The notes under the pieces: generated by a model | What the model saw: only the letters and a program-made list of their open reading frames with translations | Told to the model about the DNA's origin: nothing | Database searches by the model: none | In this document: positions 1-7,663 of the stretch, one piece after another | How the letters are laid out: each line of letters opens with the position of its first letter | How positions within the stretch are numbered: position 1 is the stretch's first letter | DNA from: Bradyrhizobium sp. | Lineage (GTDB): Bacteria > Pseudomonadota > Alphaproteobacteria > Rhizobiales > Xanthobacteraceae | NCBI GenBank assembly: GCA_028290165.1 | Contig: JAQGKJ010000157.1 | Span: 1 to 10,650 of the forward strand | DNA length: 10,650 bases | Reading direction: 5' to 3' | Program-made: the position numbers and the translations under genes

Positions 1-2292
1 GCGCTCGGGCTCTTTTCTGCGCCAACTCTCGCGACCGAAGCCGGCGCGCAAGCGCGCGACGCCATCACCGTGCAAGGCAATCGCCGCATCGACACCGAGA
101 CGGTGCGTTCGTATTTCCATGCGGCGCCGGACGGGCGGTTCGACGACGCCGCCCGCGATGCGGCGCTCAAGGCGCTGCTGGCAACCGGTCTGTTCGACAA
201 GGTTACGATCGACCGCGTCGGCGAACGGCTGGTTGTGCGTCTGTCCGAGGCCCCGGTGCTCGACCGCGTCGCGTTCGAGGGCAACAAGAAAGTAAAAGAC
301 AAAGACCTTGCGGCCGTCATCGAGTCCAAGCCGCGCGGCACATTGCAGCGCGCCGTGGTGCAAGCCGACGTCGGCCGCATCATGGAAGCCTATCGGCATG
401 CCGGGCGCGACGATATCGGCGTCGTGCCGCAGATCATCGATCGCGGTAACGACCGGTTCGATCTCGTCTATGTGGTGACGGAGGGGGCGAAGACGACGGT
501 GCGCCAGATCAACTTTGAAGGTAACCGGGTTTTCGGCAAACGGCAGCTTGCCGCCGTGATCAAGACTTCCGCCACCAACATGCTGAGCTTTCTGACCGGC
601 GGCGATGACTACGATCCCGACCGGATTGCAGCGGATCGTGAGCAGCTGCGGCTATACTACCGCAGCAAGGGCTATGCCGACGCCAGCGTAACTTCGGCCA
701 AGGCCGAATATGACTCCGCTCTCCACGGGTTCACGCTGACGTTTTTGATCGATGAAGGCGAGCTCTATCATTTCGGCGAGATCAGTATCGTTGGCAATGT
801 GCCGGGACTGGATACCGAAAAGCTTCGGCCTCTGCTCGTGGCGCGCTCGGGCGCGGTGTTCAACGGCAACGCACTGGACAAGACGGACGAAATTCTCGCG
901 ATCGAGCTGTCAAAACTCGGTTTTCCGTTTGCACAAGCGGTCCCCACCACAACCCGCGACGCCACGGCAAAACGCATCGACGTCGCCTTTACGATCAATC
1001 AGGGGCCGCGGACCTATGTCGAGCGCATCGATATCCACGGCAACACCCGTACCCGCGGCTATGTGATCCGGCGCGAATTCGACATTGCCGAGGGCGATGC
1101 CTACAACAAGGCCCTGATCGACCGCGCCGAACGGCGGCTCAAGAACCTGAACTATTTCAAGACCGTCAAGATTACGCGCCAGCCCGGCTCTGCGCCGGAC
1201 CGCGTCGTGCTCGATGTCGAGGTGGCGGAGCAGTCGACCGGCGAGTTTACGATTTCCGGAGGTTACTCGACCACCGATGGCTTGCTCGCCGAGGTCAAGG
1301 TGGGCGACCGGAATTTCCTGGGGGGTGGCCAAGCGGTCAGCGCGTCGGTGACCTACGGCCAATACGCGCGCGGGATCGACCTGTCGGTATCCGAGCCGTA
1401 CTTCCTCGGCACCCGCGTCTCGGCGGGCATCGAGCTCTACGGCAGACAGAATATATCGAGCCCCTATCAATCCTACGGCAGCGACATCTATGGCGCGACC
1501 CTGCAGGTGGGCACCCCGCTGACCGAGCAGCTTGGCGTGCAGTACCGCTACTCCATCTATAACCAGAACATCACGCTGGACCCGGCAACGTTAACTGCAC
1601 TGCCGTCGCTGCCGATCCAGCAGGCAGCGCTCGCCGGACCCCAATGGGTCTCCTCCATTGGCGACACCGTCACCTACAGCACGCTGGACAACAACAAAAC
1701 CCCGACCAGCGGATTCAATTCTCAACTCAAGCAGGATCTCGCCGGCCTCGGCGGCGACGTGAAGTTCATGCGCACCACCGAGGACATGCGCTATTATCAG
1801 CCGATCAACGATGACGTGGTCAGCCTGGTGCGCGCGCAAGGCGGCTACATCACCGGTTGGGGCGGCCAACAGGTGCCGCTGATCAACAGCTTCTTCGGCG
1901 GCCCGACGATGGTGCGGGGATTTGCGCCCTACGGCTTCGGTCCGCGCGACCTCACGCCCGGCACGACGATGGATAATGTCGGCGGCACCATGTACTGGGC
2001 AAGCACCCTGGAATTGCAGAGCGCGATCCCCGGCGTACCCCAGGAATATGGGCTCAGGGCATCGGCCTTCGTCGACGCCGGCAGCGTTTTTAATTACGGC
2101 GGGCCGACAATATTTCCGGGCTCCGCGCAATCGCTGCAGGTCGCCAATTCCAACACCATCCGCTCTTCGGTTGGAGTGGGCCTGACCTGGGCCTCGCCGT
2201 TCGGCGCGCTGACCGTCAACTACGCCGTGCCGCTGACGAAGGCGGCCTACGACGTGGTGCAGCCGTTGAACTTCACTGCCGGAGGGTTTTGA
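1..2292 (+). CDS. bamA: BamA/Omp85 outer-membrane assembly factor, 5' partial
   Basis: This is the outer-membrane insertase of the BAM complex, which folds beta-barrel proteins into the outer membrane. The frame is open from base 1, and the first residues (ALGLFSAPTLA) look like the end of a signal peptide, so the true start lies to the left and 763 residues are visible. Five POTRA repeats follow one another, each opening with a V-x-F/I-x-GN type strand: ITVQGNRRID (residues 22-31), VAFEGNKKV, INFEGNRVF, ISIVGNVPG and IDIHGNTRT. The barrel starts near residue 413 (EFTISGGYS). The signature VRGF is at residues 638-641, and the chain ends in Phe (NFTAGGF), as a barrel signal should. The usual alphaproteobacterial neighbours lpxD, fabZ and lpxA do not follow, so this may be a second BamA copy rather than the housekeeping one; that is inference. 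The family assignment is firm. Confidence 0.93.
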   Translation, partial: ALGLFSAPTLATEAGAQARDAITVQGNRRIDTETVRSYFHAAPDGRFDDAARDAALKALLATGLFDKVTIDRVGERLVVRLSEAPVLDRVAFEGNKKVKDKDLAAVIESKPRGTLQRAVVQADVGRIMEAYRHAGRDDIGVVPQIIDRGNDRFDLVYVVTEGAKTTVRQINFEGNRVFGKRQLAAVIKTSATNMLSFLTGGDDYDPDRIAADREQLRLYYRSKGYADASVTSAKAEYDSALHGFTLTFLIDEGELYHFGEISIVGNVPGLDTEKLRPLLVARSGAVFNGNALDKTDEILAIELSKLGFPFAQAVPTTTRDATAKRIDVAFTINQGPRTYVERIDIHGNTRTRGYVIRREFDIAEGDAYNKALIDRAERRLKNLNYFKTVKITRQPGSAPDRVVLDVEVAEQSTGEFTISGGYSTTDGLLAEVKVGDRNFLGGGQAVSASVTYGQYARGIDLSVSEPYFLGTRVSAGIELYGRQNISSPYQSYGSDIYGATLQVGTPLTEQLGVQYRYSIYNQNITLDPATLTALPSLPIQQAALAGPQWVSSIGDTVTYSTLDNNKTPTSGFNSQLKQDLAGLGGDVKFMRTTEDMRYYQPINDDVVSLVRAQGGYITGWGGQQVPLINSFFGGPTMVRGFAPYGFGPRDLTPGTTMDNVGGTMYWASTLELQSAIPGVPQEYGLRASAFVDAGSVFNYGGPTIFPGSAQSLQVANSNTIRSSVGVGLTWASPFGALTVNYAVPLTKAAYDVVQPLNFTAGGF

Positions 2293-2337
2293 CGGACTGG
2301 CAGCTACCTTTTTGGCATTGCGCCCGTGAGCGCACCG

Positions 2338-2784
2338 CTACTGTTTCTTCAGTGTATACACATAGTCATTGAGGCCGATTTCCGCGGTCGTGGCGTCGAC
2401 GAAATGAAAGTCGATCTCGCAGCCGGTCTCCAGCGTCTTGATACGGTTGCCAATAAAGCCGAGCGAGGATGCGATCTTGTTTTTGTCGACAGACTTGTTA
2501 TTCGATTGCATCTCCTCGAAGGCGCCCTGGATGATCATTTCGGCGGTGAAATCGGTTTCCTTACGCGGCCCGGCGATCGCATTGGCCTTGAAGACGATGG
2601 TCTTGTCGAGCAGGCGCGCCTGCTCCGCGCTATCCGGCTTTCGCTTCGGATCGGCCCACGGCGCGACCACCGCGGCGGAGATCTTCCAGGTCCCGATGTA
2701 GAATGAATCGGCGGCTTTAGCGGAGGTAACGATCGTTGGCCCGGCAATACAGGCGACAAAGCAAGCAACGAACGCGAATTTCAT
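2338..2784 (-). CDS. Small secreted hypothetical protein
   Basis: A 148-residue protein I do not recognise. It starts with a signal peptide: basic Lys2, a hydrophobic core FAFVACFVACIAG, and a probable AKA|AD cleavage near residue 24. The mature part of about 124 residues opens with YIGTWKISAAVVAPW, a GxW beginning reminiscent of lipocalin-like small periplasmic proteins, which is only a resemblance. Two Cys lie in the signal peptide region and one in the mature part (ETGCEIDF). The ATG at 2784 is preferred over an in-frame TTG at 2796 because GGGGA sits 6 bases ahead of it. The gene converges on the BamA gene with 45 bases between the stop codons, so the two are not co-transcribed. Confidence 0.75.
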   Translation of the reverse strand: MKFAFVACFVACIAGPTIVTSAKAADSFYIGTWKISAAVVAPWADPKRKPDSAEQARLLDKTIVFKANAIAGPRKETDFTAEMIIQGAFEEMQSNNKSVDKNKIASSLGFIGNRIKTLETGCEIDFHFVDATTAEIGLNDYVYTLKKQ

Positions 2785-2840
2785 ATTGGTCCCCAAAGGC
2801 TACGCCACTATGACGGCGCCACAGCCAAAGAGGTTCATCC

Positions 2841-2910
2841 GCTATTGCGAGGACCAAAGCGACGAGCCAATCCAGTGATCGCATCCCAACCTCTGGATTG
2901 TTTCGCGAAG
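2841..2910. repeat. Degenerate intergenic palindromic repeat
   Basis: The stretch begins ATTGCGAGGACCAAAGCGAC and carries an inverted repeat: CGAGCCAATCCAG at 2863-2875 against CTGGATTGTTTCG at 2893-2905, pairing at 11 of 13 positions with a 17-base loop. It resembles the abundant Bradyrhizobium/Rhodopseudomonas element of the form ATTGCGAGGAGCGAAGCGAC...AATCCAG, recalled from memory, with several changes that suggest an old copy. It sits between divergent genes, the secreted protein at 2338-2784 and the frameshifted gene at 3036. No function can be read from it. Confidence 0.6.
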
Positions 2911-3035
2911 TGCCCCAGCACCTTGAACCCCGGTTCCGCCGGGCGCGACTAACGTGTGAACCGGGCCACGCTGTTTCACGGGCGCCAGTGGCTGAACATC
3001 AGGATCTTGCGCGACATCAGGCATAAAGGACATGC

Positions 3036-3394
3036 ATGTTTTCTCGACGCAACAAGCTCAAATGCGGTGCTTCGGCGGTAGTCATCCTTGCCGGCCTCAA
3101 GCCGCGTGGGCGCAGGAGAACAAGACGGACTTGTTCAAGGTCGTTACCGCCAAGGATGAAATCATCATTGGGCTCTCCACCGAGGAGCTCAAGGCGCTCG
3201 GCGGGTCGGATGCCAGTGCGGTTGCCCATGCGCTGGCGCAGAAGGGCGACCTGACAGTGTGGCAATACAACGTGCATCGCGGCCAAAACGGCGAATTGCA
3301 GCAGGCGCCGACCGCGAAGATCGGCCTGCTCGCGAACTCATCGCTGCGCGTCGAGCCCTACACCACGCCATACGCGGTTGTGCCGCATCAATGA
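3036..3394 (+). pseudogene. Small secreted protein, frameshifted in signal peptide
   Basis: The ATG at 3036 has AAAGGA 5 bases upstream and begins a good signal peptide, MFSRRNKLKCGASAVVILAGL (first 21 residues, 3036-3098). The same frame then becomes Arg-rich noise (KPRGRRRT). The neighbouring frame from 3098 supplies the natural continuation, QAAWAQENKTDL, with an AWA|Q cleavage site and a coherent mature protein running to the TGA at 3392. Adding one base at about 3098 (for example CTC CAA in place of CTCAA) would rebuild a 119-residue secreted protein. The second frame's own ATG at 3032 has only a one-base gap to the RBS and no signal peptide, so it is a poor start. The mature part (VVTAKDEIIIGLSTEEL, then VWQYNVHRGQNGELQQAP) belongs to no family I know. 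Either the gene is inactivated or the base is a sequencing error. Confidence 0.65.
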
Positions 3395-3473
3395 ATTTCG
3401 CCGCCGCGGCGGCGCCAGTCCGGCCGAAGCAAAACGCCCCTCGAAATATTCTGCACACATTCAAGGAAACCAG

Positions 3474-4478
3474 ATGCTGGATGCCCACCAATTGCTATGG
3501 ACACAAATCGCCGCCGGCGTTTGCCTGCTGATTTTCGGCGGAATGCTATTCAACCTGCGGCGCATGCGAAGCCAGATGCAGGCGGCCAAAAACTGGGACA
3601 AGGTCGAAGGTGTCATCACGGTTTCCGAGGTGGATCAGCCTTCAGCGCATGTATCCGATGATTTGAACGACGCCACGCCGATCGTACGCTATAACTATCG
3701 CGCCGGCGGTCAGGATCTTGAGAGCGACCGGATCGCGATCGGCGGTCAGCCGCTCACGACACGCGTGCTCGCCGGCAAGCTGGTCGCAAGATATCCGGTC
3801 GGCGCCCGCATCGATGTCCATGTCGACCCAAACGATCCCAAGAACGCGCTGCTGGAGCCGGCCCAGAACTCCAATCTTGTAGCCCTACTCGCTCTGACGA
3901 TCGTGTTCGGTTTTATCGCCGCCATTTTGGTCGCGCATTCTATCGCCGGCCACGTGCTCTATACCGGCAATGGCACTCCACTGTTTGTCTTCCCACTGCC
4001 GATCCTTGCCCTGCTCGGTGCTGTCGTTAGCGTCTTCGCATTCGTCCACGGACGACGGCTCGCCAGCGCGAGCACGCGATGGCCGACCGCTGCTGGCATC
4101 ATCACGACCTCAGGCGTGATCGAGGAGGCCATCGAGGATACAAGCAACGACGACAAATCGTTCATCCGGAAGATCTATCGCTATCAGGTCGATCTCCGCT
4201 ACGCCTACCAGGTGGGCAAGCACGACTTTGTCGGCACCACCGCCAATTGGGGATGGACAGCTATTTACGGTCTTCGTGAACTCGCGGAAAAAGCGGCGGC
4301 CCAGTATAGCCAGGGACAGCCCGTCACCGTCTATTATGACCCGGAGCAGCCGGGCAATGCCGTACTGGAGCCGGACAACCGGAAAGGCTCGCTGGCGCCG
4401 CTGATCTTCGGTGCGATTTCCGCCATCGTCGGCGCGGTCATGCTCGCGTTCTTCGTCAAGGTCGGTTTCGGCAACTAG
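3474..4478 (+). CDS. DUF3592 membrane protein with two DUF3592 domains
   Basis: A 334-residue inner-membrane protein. Four hydrophobic helices are visible at residues about 10-27, 134-156, 169-192 and 307-328. Between them lie two copies of the DUF3592 domain (about 41-129 and 203-300). Each begins with a GVI/GII strand, has a Y-x-Y core (IVRYNYRAGG; DLRYAYQVGK) and ends with a closing YxDPxxPxNAxLEP element (VHVDPNDPKNALLEP; VYYDPEQPGNAVLEP). The domain's function is unknown; even spacing of helices suggests an internal duplication. The ATG at 3474 is chosen because AAGGA lies 6 bases upstream; the open frame reaches back to 3378, but that part is Arg-rich and overlaps the previous gene. It follows the frameshifted gene by 79 bases and could share its transcript. 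Confidence 0.85.
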   Translation: MLDAHQLLWTQIAAGVCLLIFGGMLFNLRRMRSQMQAAKNWDKVEGVITVSEVDQPSAHVSDDLNDATPIVRYNYRAGGQDLESDRIAIGGQPLTTRVLAGKLVARYPVGARIDVHVDPNDPKNALLEPAQNSNLVALLALTIVFGFIAAILVAHSIAGHVLYTGNGTPLFVFPLPILALLGAVVSVFAFVHGRRLASASTRWPTAAGIITTSGVIEEAIEDTSNDDKSFIRKIYRYQVDLRYAYQVGKHDFVGTTANWGWTAIYGLRELAEKAAAQYSQGQPVTVYYDPEQPGNAVLEPDNRKGSLAPLIFGAISAIVGAVMLAFFVKVGFGN

Positions 4479-4577
4479 CTGCCGGGCTCTCGGCGGCGCG
4501 GGATAAGTAGCGCAGCTGCGATCTACCGCAGCTCGCCCTACTCTGCGGAATCTCGGTTCGATTCAAAATGGGGGTAC

Positions 4578-4697
4578 ATGGCGGGTCGAAGGAGGGTCTG
4601 GAAGACCGTCAAGGGCGAAACAGTCACCGCCGCCGGCAAGGCCGTCGTTTCCGGCGTGAGTTGCTCGATCCAGGAAGGAAACGTGTTCGCAAATTGA
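4578..4697 (+). CDS. Possible 39-residue small ORF
   Basis: ATG to TGA, beginning MAGRRRVWKTVKGETV and ending SIQEGNVFAN. The third codon position is mostly G or C, as in the neighbouring genes, and a run of G lies 3 bases before the ATG. The length is compatible with chance and I recognise no family. It could be a real small protein, a gene remnant or noise. Confidence 0.18.
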   Translation: MAGRRRVWKTVKGETVTAAGKAVVSGVSCSIQEGNVFAN

Positions 4698-4760
4698 TGG
4701 GTGTCGAGATGCGCTGAGAAGCAATCTTGGTACCTGAAGCCAAAGGCCCGCCCTGACCGG

Positions 4761-4789
4761 TTGCGGGCGACGGCTGGCCTTGGTATATT
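4761..4789 (+). promoter_or_regulatory. Predicted promoter of caspase-like gene
   Basis: TTGCGG at 4761-4766 and TATATT at 4784-4789 are separated by 17 bases. Transcription would begin near 4796, leaving a leader of about 23 bases before the GTG at 4819. This also argues against starting translation at the in-frame TTG at 4780. Confidence 0.4.
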
Positions 4790-4818
4790 TCGGGTATTCG
4801 GCTATTGGGGGCCCTCTA

Positions 4819-6573
4819 GTGCGGTCCGCGCTTGCTATTTTTTTAGGATTTTTATTCTGCATTTCCGCCAGCCCGGCGACCGCGGAAAAGCGCGTCGCCC
4901 TCGTCATCGGCATGTCCCGATATCAGCAGGTTCCGCAGCTTGCCAATCCGGCGCGCGACGCCGATGCCATGTCCGCGCTGTTCAAGAAGGCCGGCTTCGA
5001 CGTGGTCGACAGCGAGCGCGACCTCGGCATCTCCGACCTGCGCCGCGTCGTCCGCGAATTCTCGGAGACTTCGCGGGATGCTGACATCTCGGTGGTTTAT
5101 TATGCGGGTCACGGCATCGAGGTCGACGGTACGAATTATCTGGTACCGGCGGACGCCAAATTATTGAGCGATTTCGACGTCGAGGATGAAACCGTTTCGC
5201 TCGATCGCGTGCTCAAGGCGCTTGATCCCGTCAGGCGGCTCAAGCTGGTCATCCTGGACGCCTGCCGCGATAACCCGTTCGCGAAATCGATGAAGCGAAG
5301 CGTCGCCAGCCGCTCGATCGGGCGCGGGCTCGCGAAAATCGAGCCTGCAATGTCGGACACGCTGATCGCTTTCGCCGCCAAAGCCGGCGCGGTGGCGAGC
5401 GATGGCGACGGACAAAACAGTCCGTTCGCAACCGCTCTCGTCAAGTACATTGCCGAACCCGGGCTGGATCTCCGCCTTGCCTTTGGCCGCGTTCGCGATG
5501 AAGTGCTGAAAACCACGGGCTATCGCCAGGAGCCTTTCGTTTACGGATCGCTCGGCGGTGAAACGATGGCGCTGGTTCCGCAGATTGCGAAAGCCGCCGC
5601 TCCGGCAGCTGACCCGCGTATCGACTACGAGCTCGCGGCTCAGGTCGGTACCAAGGAAGCATGGGACTCGTTTCTGGCAAACCACAGCACCGGCTTCTTT
5701 GCGGATCTCGCACGCGCGCAGAACGAAAAACTTTCCGCTGCGCAACAGACACGGACAAAGGCTGACGATGCGCGACGTGACGCCGAGGAGCAGGCCGCCC
5801 GCAAAACAGCAGAACTTCGCAAGCAAGTTGAAGAACAAGGCACGCTTCAGACGGCCGAAGCAAAGCAGAAGCTCCCCGAGCAAGCCAAGAGGGACCTTGA
5901 GGAAGCGCGGCGTCAGGTTGCCGAACAGGCCAAGAAGGAATTGGACGAAGCCAGGCATCAGGTCGAGCTTGCGCAGCAGCAGGCGGAAGCCGCGCGACAA
6001 CAGGTCGAGGAAGCCAAGCGACAGGCAGTCGCGGACGCGCAGCTTCAGGTCGAGCAAGCCAAGCGCGCCGCCAAGGCGGACGCCGAGAAGCTCGCGTCTC
6101 TGACCCCTGCCCAGTCGATCCCGCAAAACGCGTCGCCGCCGCCGTCTTCGCAAATAGACCCCGCTGATATCACGCGATTGCTGCAAGCTCACCTGAAACG
6201 CGTGGGCTGCAATCCGGGGACGGCCGACGGCAATTGGGACGACGGCTCCCAAAAGGCGCTCGAACTCTTCAACAAGAACGCCCAGACCAAATTCGACGTC
6301 AAGCTGGCCAGTCTGGATGCGCTGGACGCCGTCCGCAGCAAACCCGATCGCGTCTGCCCGCTGGTTTGCGCAAAGGGACAGCGTGCCGACGGCGATCGCT
6401 GCGTTCAGATCGGTTGCGCAAGCGCCTTCTTCCTGAACTCCAGCGGATCATGCGAGAAGAGGCCGGAGCCCGCGCCGAGAGCGCGCACCGCCCACGAGTC
6501 GGCGCCGCAACGCCGATCCGGTTCAGGCGGCGGAAAATGCTTCTCCTTCAGCGGAAAGACTTACTGCGAATAG
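4819..6573 (+). CDS. Secreted caspase-like (peptidase C14) protein with coiled coil
   Basis: A 584-residue protein with a signal peptide (MRSALAIFLGFLFCISASP, cleavage near ATA|EK) followed directly by a caspase fold. KRVALVIGMSRYQ is the first strand, VVYYAGHG carries the catalytic His98 and LDACRDNPF carries the catalytic Cys149, so the dyad of C14 peptidases (metacaspase/orthocaspase type) is intact. Residues about 300-430 form a Glu/Ala/Lys/Gln-rich coiled coil with repeated QVE-A-QQ and EEAKRQ units. A domain at about 448-512 (ITRLLQAHLKRVGC...GTADGNWDDGSQKAL) resembles a peptidoglycan-binding repeat. The tail contains at least seven Cys and ends KTYCE. The GTG at 4819 is chosen because the signal peptide and promoter fit it; GGGGG lies about 7 bases upstream. 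Bacterial relatives cleave after Arg or Lys; the substrate here is unknown. Export suggests a periplasmic or cell-wall role. Confidence 0.88.
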   Translation: MRSALAIFLGFLFCISASPATAEKRVALVIGMSRYQQVPQLANPARDADAMSALFKKAGFDVVDSERDLGISDLRRVVREFSETSRDADISVVYYAGHGIEVDGTNYLVPADAKLLSDFDVEDETVSLDRVLKALDPVRRLKLVILDACRDNPFAKSMKRSVASRSIGRGLAKIEPAMSDTLIAFAAKAGAVASDGDGQNSPFATALVKYIAEPGLDLRLAFGRVRDEVLKTTGYRQEPFVYGSLGGETMALVPQIAKAAAPAADPRIDYELAAQVGTKEAWDSFLANHSTGFFADLARAQNEKLSAAQQTRTKADDARRDAEEQAARKTAELRKQVEEQGTLQTAEAKQKLPEQAKRDLEEARRQVAEQAKKELDEARHQVELAQQQAEAARQQVEEAKRQAVADAQLQVEQAKRAAKADAEKLASLTPAQSIPQNASPPPSSQIDPADITRLLQAHLKRVGCNPGTADGNWDDGSQKALELFNKNAQTKFDVKLASLDALDAVRSKPDRVCPLVCAKGQRADGDRCVQIGCASAFFLNSSGSCEKRPEPAPRARTAHESAPQRRSGSGGGKCFSFSGKTYCE

Positions 6574-6610
6574 GCGATCCGCCGCACGCGCGAAAAGTAC
6601 GCGATACGAT

Positions 6611-6880
6611 TTACCAGGAAACGCCGTACTTCGCGGCGATCCTTCGGGCTTTTGCTTCGTCGGTTTCACGCCGCTTCGCCTGGCGTTTTTTCGACGGCTT
6701 GGCGGGCTGAGCGGTCAGCTGGGTTGTGTCGGGAGCTGCGGCTTGAGGCGTGGGTGCCGCGGGTGCGGCTTGGGTCGCGGGAGCCGTCGTCGCCTGAGCG
6801 ACCTGGAAGCTTGTCAAACCTTGGGCGTGGGCGGCCCCGCAAGCGAGAACAATAGCTGCGGCGAGCATGATCTTACGCAT
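6611..6880 (-). CDS. Small secreted Ala/Pro-rich, basic-tailed protein
   Basis: An 89-residue protein with a clear signal peptide (MRKIMLAAAIVLACGAAHA|Q, cleavage after residue 19). The middle is low-complexity and rich in Ala, Pro, Thr and Gln, and the C-terminus is strongly basic (KPSKKRQAKRRE), ending AAKYGVSW. AGGAG lies 8 bases before the ATG at 6880. It converges on the caspase-like gene with 37 bases between stop codons. I know of no function; its build suggests a periplasmic protein that could bind anionic partners, which is inference only. Confidence 0.75.
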   Translation of the reverse strand: MRKIMLAAAIVLACGAAHAQGLTSFQVAQATTAPATQAAPAAPTPQAAAPDTTQLTAQPAKPSKKRQAKRRETDEAKARRIAAKYGVSW

Positions 6881-6909
6881 TTTGAAATCTCCTATTGAAA
6901 GGTCGGAAG

Positions 6910-6915
6910 ATTATA
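6910..6915 (-). promoter_or_regulatory. Predicted -10 box of the small secreted protein gene
   Basis: On the minus strand this reads TATAAT, a perfect -10 hexamer, 30 bases before the ATG at 6880. No good -35 hexamer lies 16-18 bases further up; the place is taken by the palindrome TCACGTGA (6932-6939). This suggests a promoter that depends on an activator or is controlled by a factor binding there. Confidence 0.45.
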
Positions 6916-7035
6916 CAAAACGTTCAGAGAGTCACGTGATCTCGCTCACAAATATCGGAGGCGCCTTCCCTGAAAAGCCGCGCGTCCGGCGGTGTTCACG
7001 ATCGACGCTCGCAGCGTTTGCGGCAGATTGAATTG

Positions 7036-7158
7036 ATGTCATCGCCGCCGCACGCCGCTCCTGGTGTCGACACCTATTCGCAAGAGGTCCTCAATCTGAT
7101 CATTCGCTTCGAGGCTCCCGAGAGCGCTCCCCACCCCGAGGCCAGTGCGCACGCGTAA
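7036..7158 (+). CDS. Possible 40-residue small ORF or gene remnant
   Basis: ATG to TAA, beginning MSSPPHAAPGVDTYSQ and containing the protein-like segment EVLNLIIRFEAPES. The frame is open further upstream (DRRSQRLRQIEL) but without a good start, and no ribosome binding site precedes the ATG. It might be the 3' end of a decayed gene. Little else supports it. Confidence 0.2.
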   Translation: MSSPPHAAPGVDTYSQEVLNLIIRFEAPESAPHPEASAHA

Positions 7159-7371
7159 TCCGATCCTCGCAGTCTGCGGCACGCTAGCATTTTGTCGGGT
7201 GATTACTCCGCTCCCAACCCAGTCGGCTGTTGCCAAAAGAGCGCAGTGAACCGCCCGCGGGCGAATTTTAACACTTACCCATTCCAATTGTGTCGGGAAT
7301 CGGACATAGCCGAGGCGGGCCCGTGGCCCGAGTGGTAGCGTTACATCACCTCTATGGGACACGAGGATACG

Positions 7372-7557
7372 ATGCTGCAAATACCCCGGCCGACGCCGAC
7401 CTGCACCCGCTTTGAAACCACCATCGAGATGCCCTGCATCAAATGCGGGGTGCAGATGAGGCTGGCCATGATCGAGCCGCAAGGCCGGAACTTCGAATTG
7501 CTGACCTACCGGTGCATCCCGTGCGTCGCCGAAGAGAGTTTCTTGCAGGCGATCTAG
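7372..7557 (+). CDS. Small zinc-ribbon-like protein
   Basis: A 61-residue cytoplasmic protein with two CxxC knuckles, CIKC at residues 22-25 and CIPC at 48-51, spaced as in treble-clef or zinc-ribbon folds that bind one Zn ion. GAGGA lies 4 bases before the ATG at 7372; an in-frame ATG at 7354 lacks an RBS. The segment between the knuckles (MRLAMIEPQGRNFELLTYR) is a plausible beta hairpin, as in small zinc-binding orphans. The function is unknown: it could bind nucleic acid or be purely structural. Confidence 0.65.
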   Translation: MLQIPRPTPTCTRFETTIEMPCIKCGVQMRLAMIEPQGRNFELLTYRCIPCVAEESFLQAI

Positions 7558-7663
7558 ATCGGCGTCATCTCAGATCAGTTCGCCGGATGAGGCATCGGCG
7601 GGAGATGGCGGATGGCGTGCGGCTGGCAGGCCGGCTGTGCTCTTCCCGGCGCCTCAATCTTCC

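Larger units (their letters stand above)
4479..4818. other. Intergenic stretch upstream of caspase-like gene
   Basis: No convincing gene is present here. The first 80 bases are GC-rich with short inverted segments around GCGCAGCTGCG. A 39-codon frame runs from ATG 4578 to TGA 4697 and is listed separately at low confidence. The last 60 bases hold the probable promoter of the caspase-like gene. Confidence 0.5.
6881..7371. other. Sparse intergenic stretch of about 490 bases
   Basis: It contains the TATAAT box and TCACGTGA palindrome of the leftward small gene, a 12-bp perfect palindrome GGTGTCGACACC at 7063-7074, and a 40-codon frame at 7036-7158 listed separately. The minus-strand open frame across 7039-7482 is compositionally unconvincing and overlaps the zinc-ribbon gene. 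I see no tRNA or rRNA here. Confidence 0.5.

Noticed and set aside
910..1470. 186-codon minus-strand frame in the BamA gene
   Set aside because: It lies wholly within the POTRA5 and barrel coding region and shows no protein-like features of its own.
2319..2334. Hairpin TGCGC/GCGCA between the convergent stop codons, as a terminator
   Set aside because: The stem is only 5 bp and no T run follows it on the plus strand; the nearby T run lies on the wrong side.
4551..4563. CGGTTCGATTC, which resembles a tRNA T arm
   Set aside because: No acceptor stem, anticodon arm or D arm can be drawn around it on either strand.
4780..4818. TTG at 4780 as the start of the caspase-like protein
   Set aside because: It would sit inside the predicted promoter and place 13 residues before a normal signal peptide.
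5161..6252. 363-codon open frame on the minus strand inside the caspase-like gene
   Set aside because: It is a shadow of the GC-rich coiled-coil region; the plus-strand frame has a signal peptide, catalytic motifs and a promoter.
7321..7350. GGCCCGAGTGGTAGCG, which resembles a tRNA D arm
   Set aside because: No complete cloverleaf can be drawn; the sequence runs into the leader of the zinc-ribbon gene.
7039..7482. 147-codon minus-strand frame
   Set aside because: It overlaps the well-supported zinc-ribbon gene; its composition is Arg/Gly/Leu-rich with no motif or RBS.
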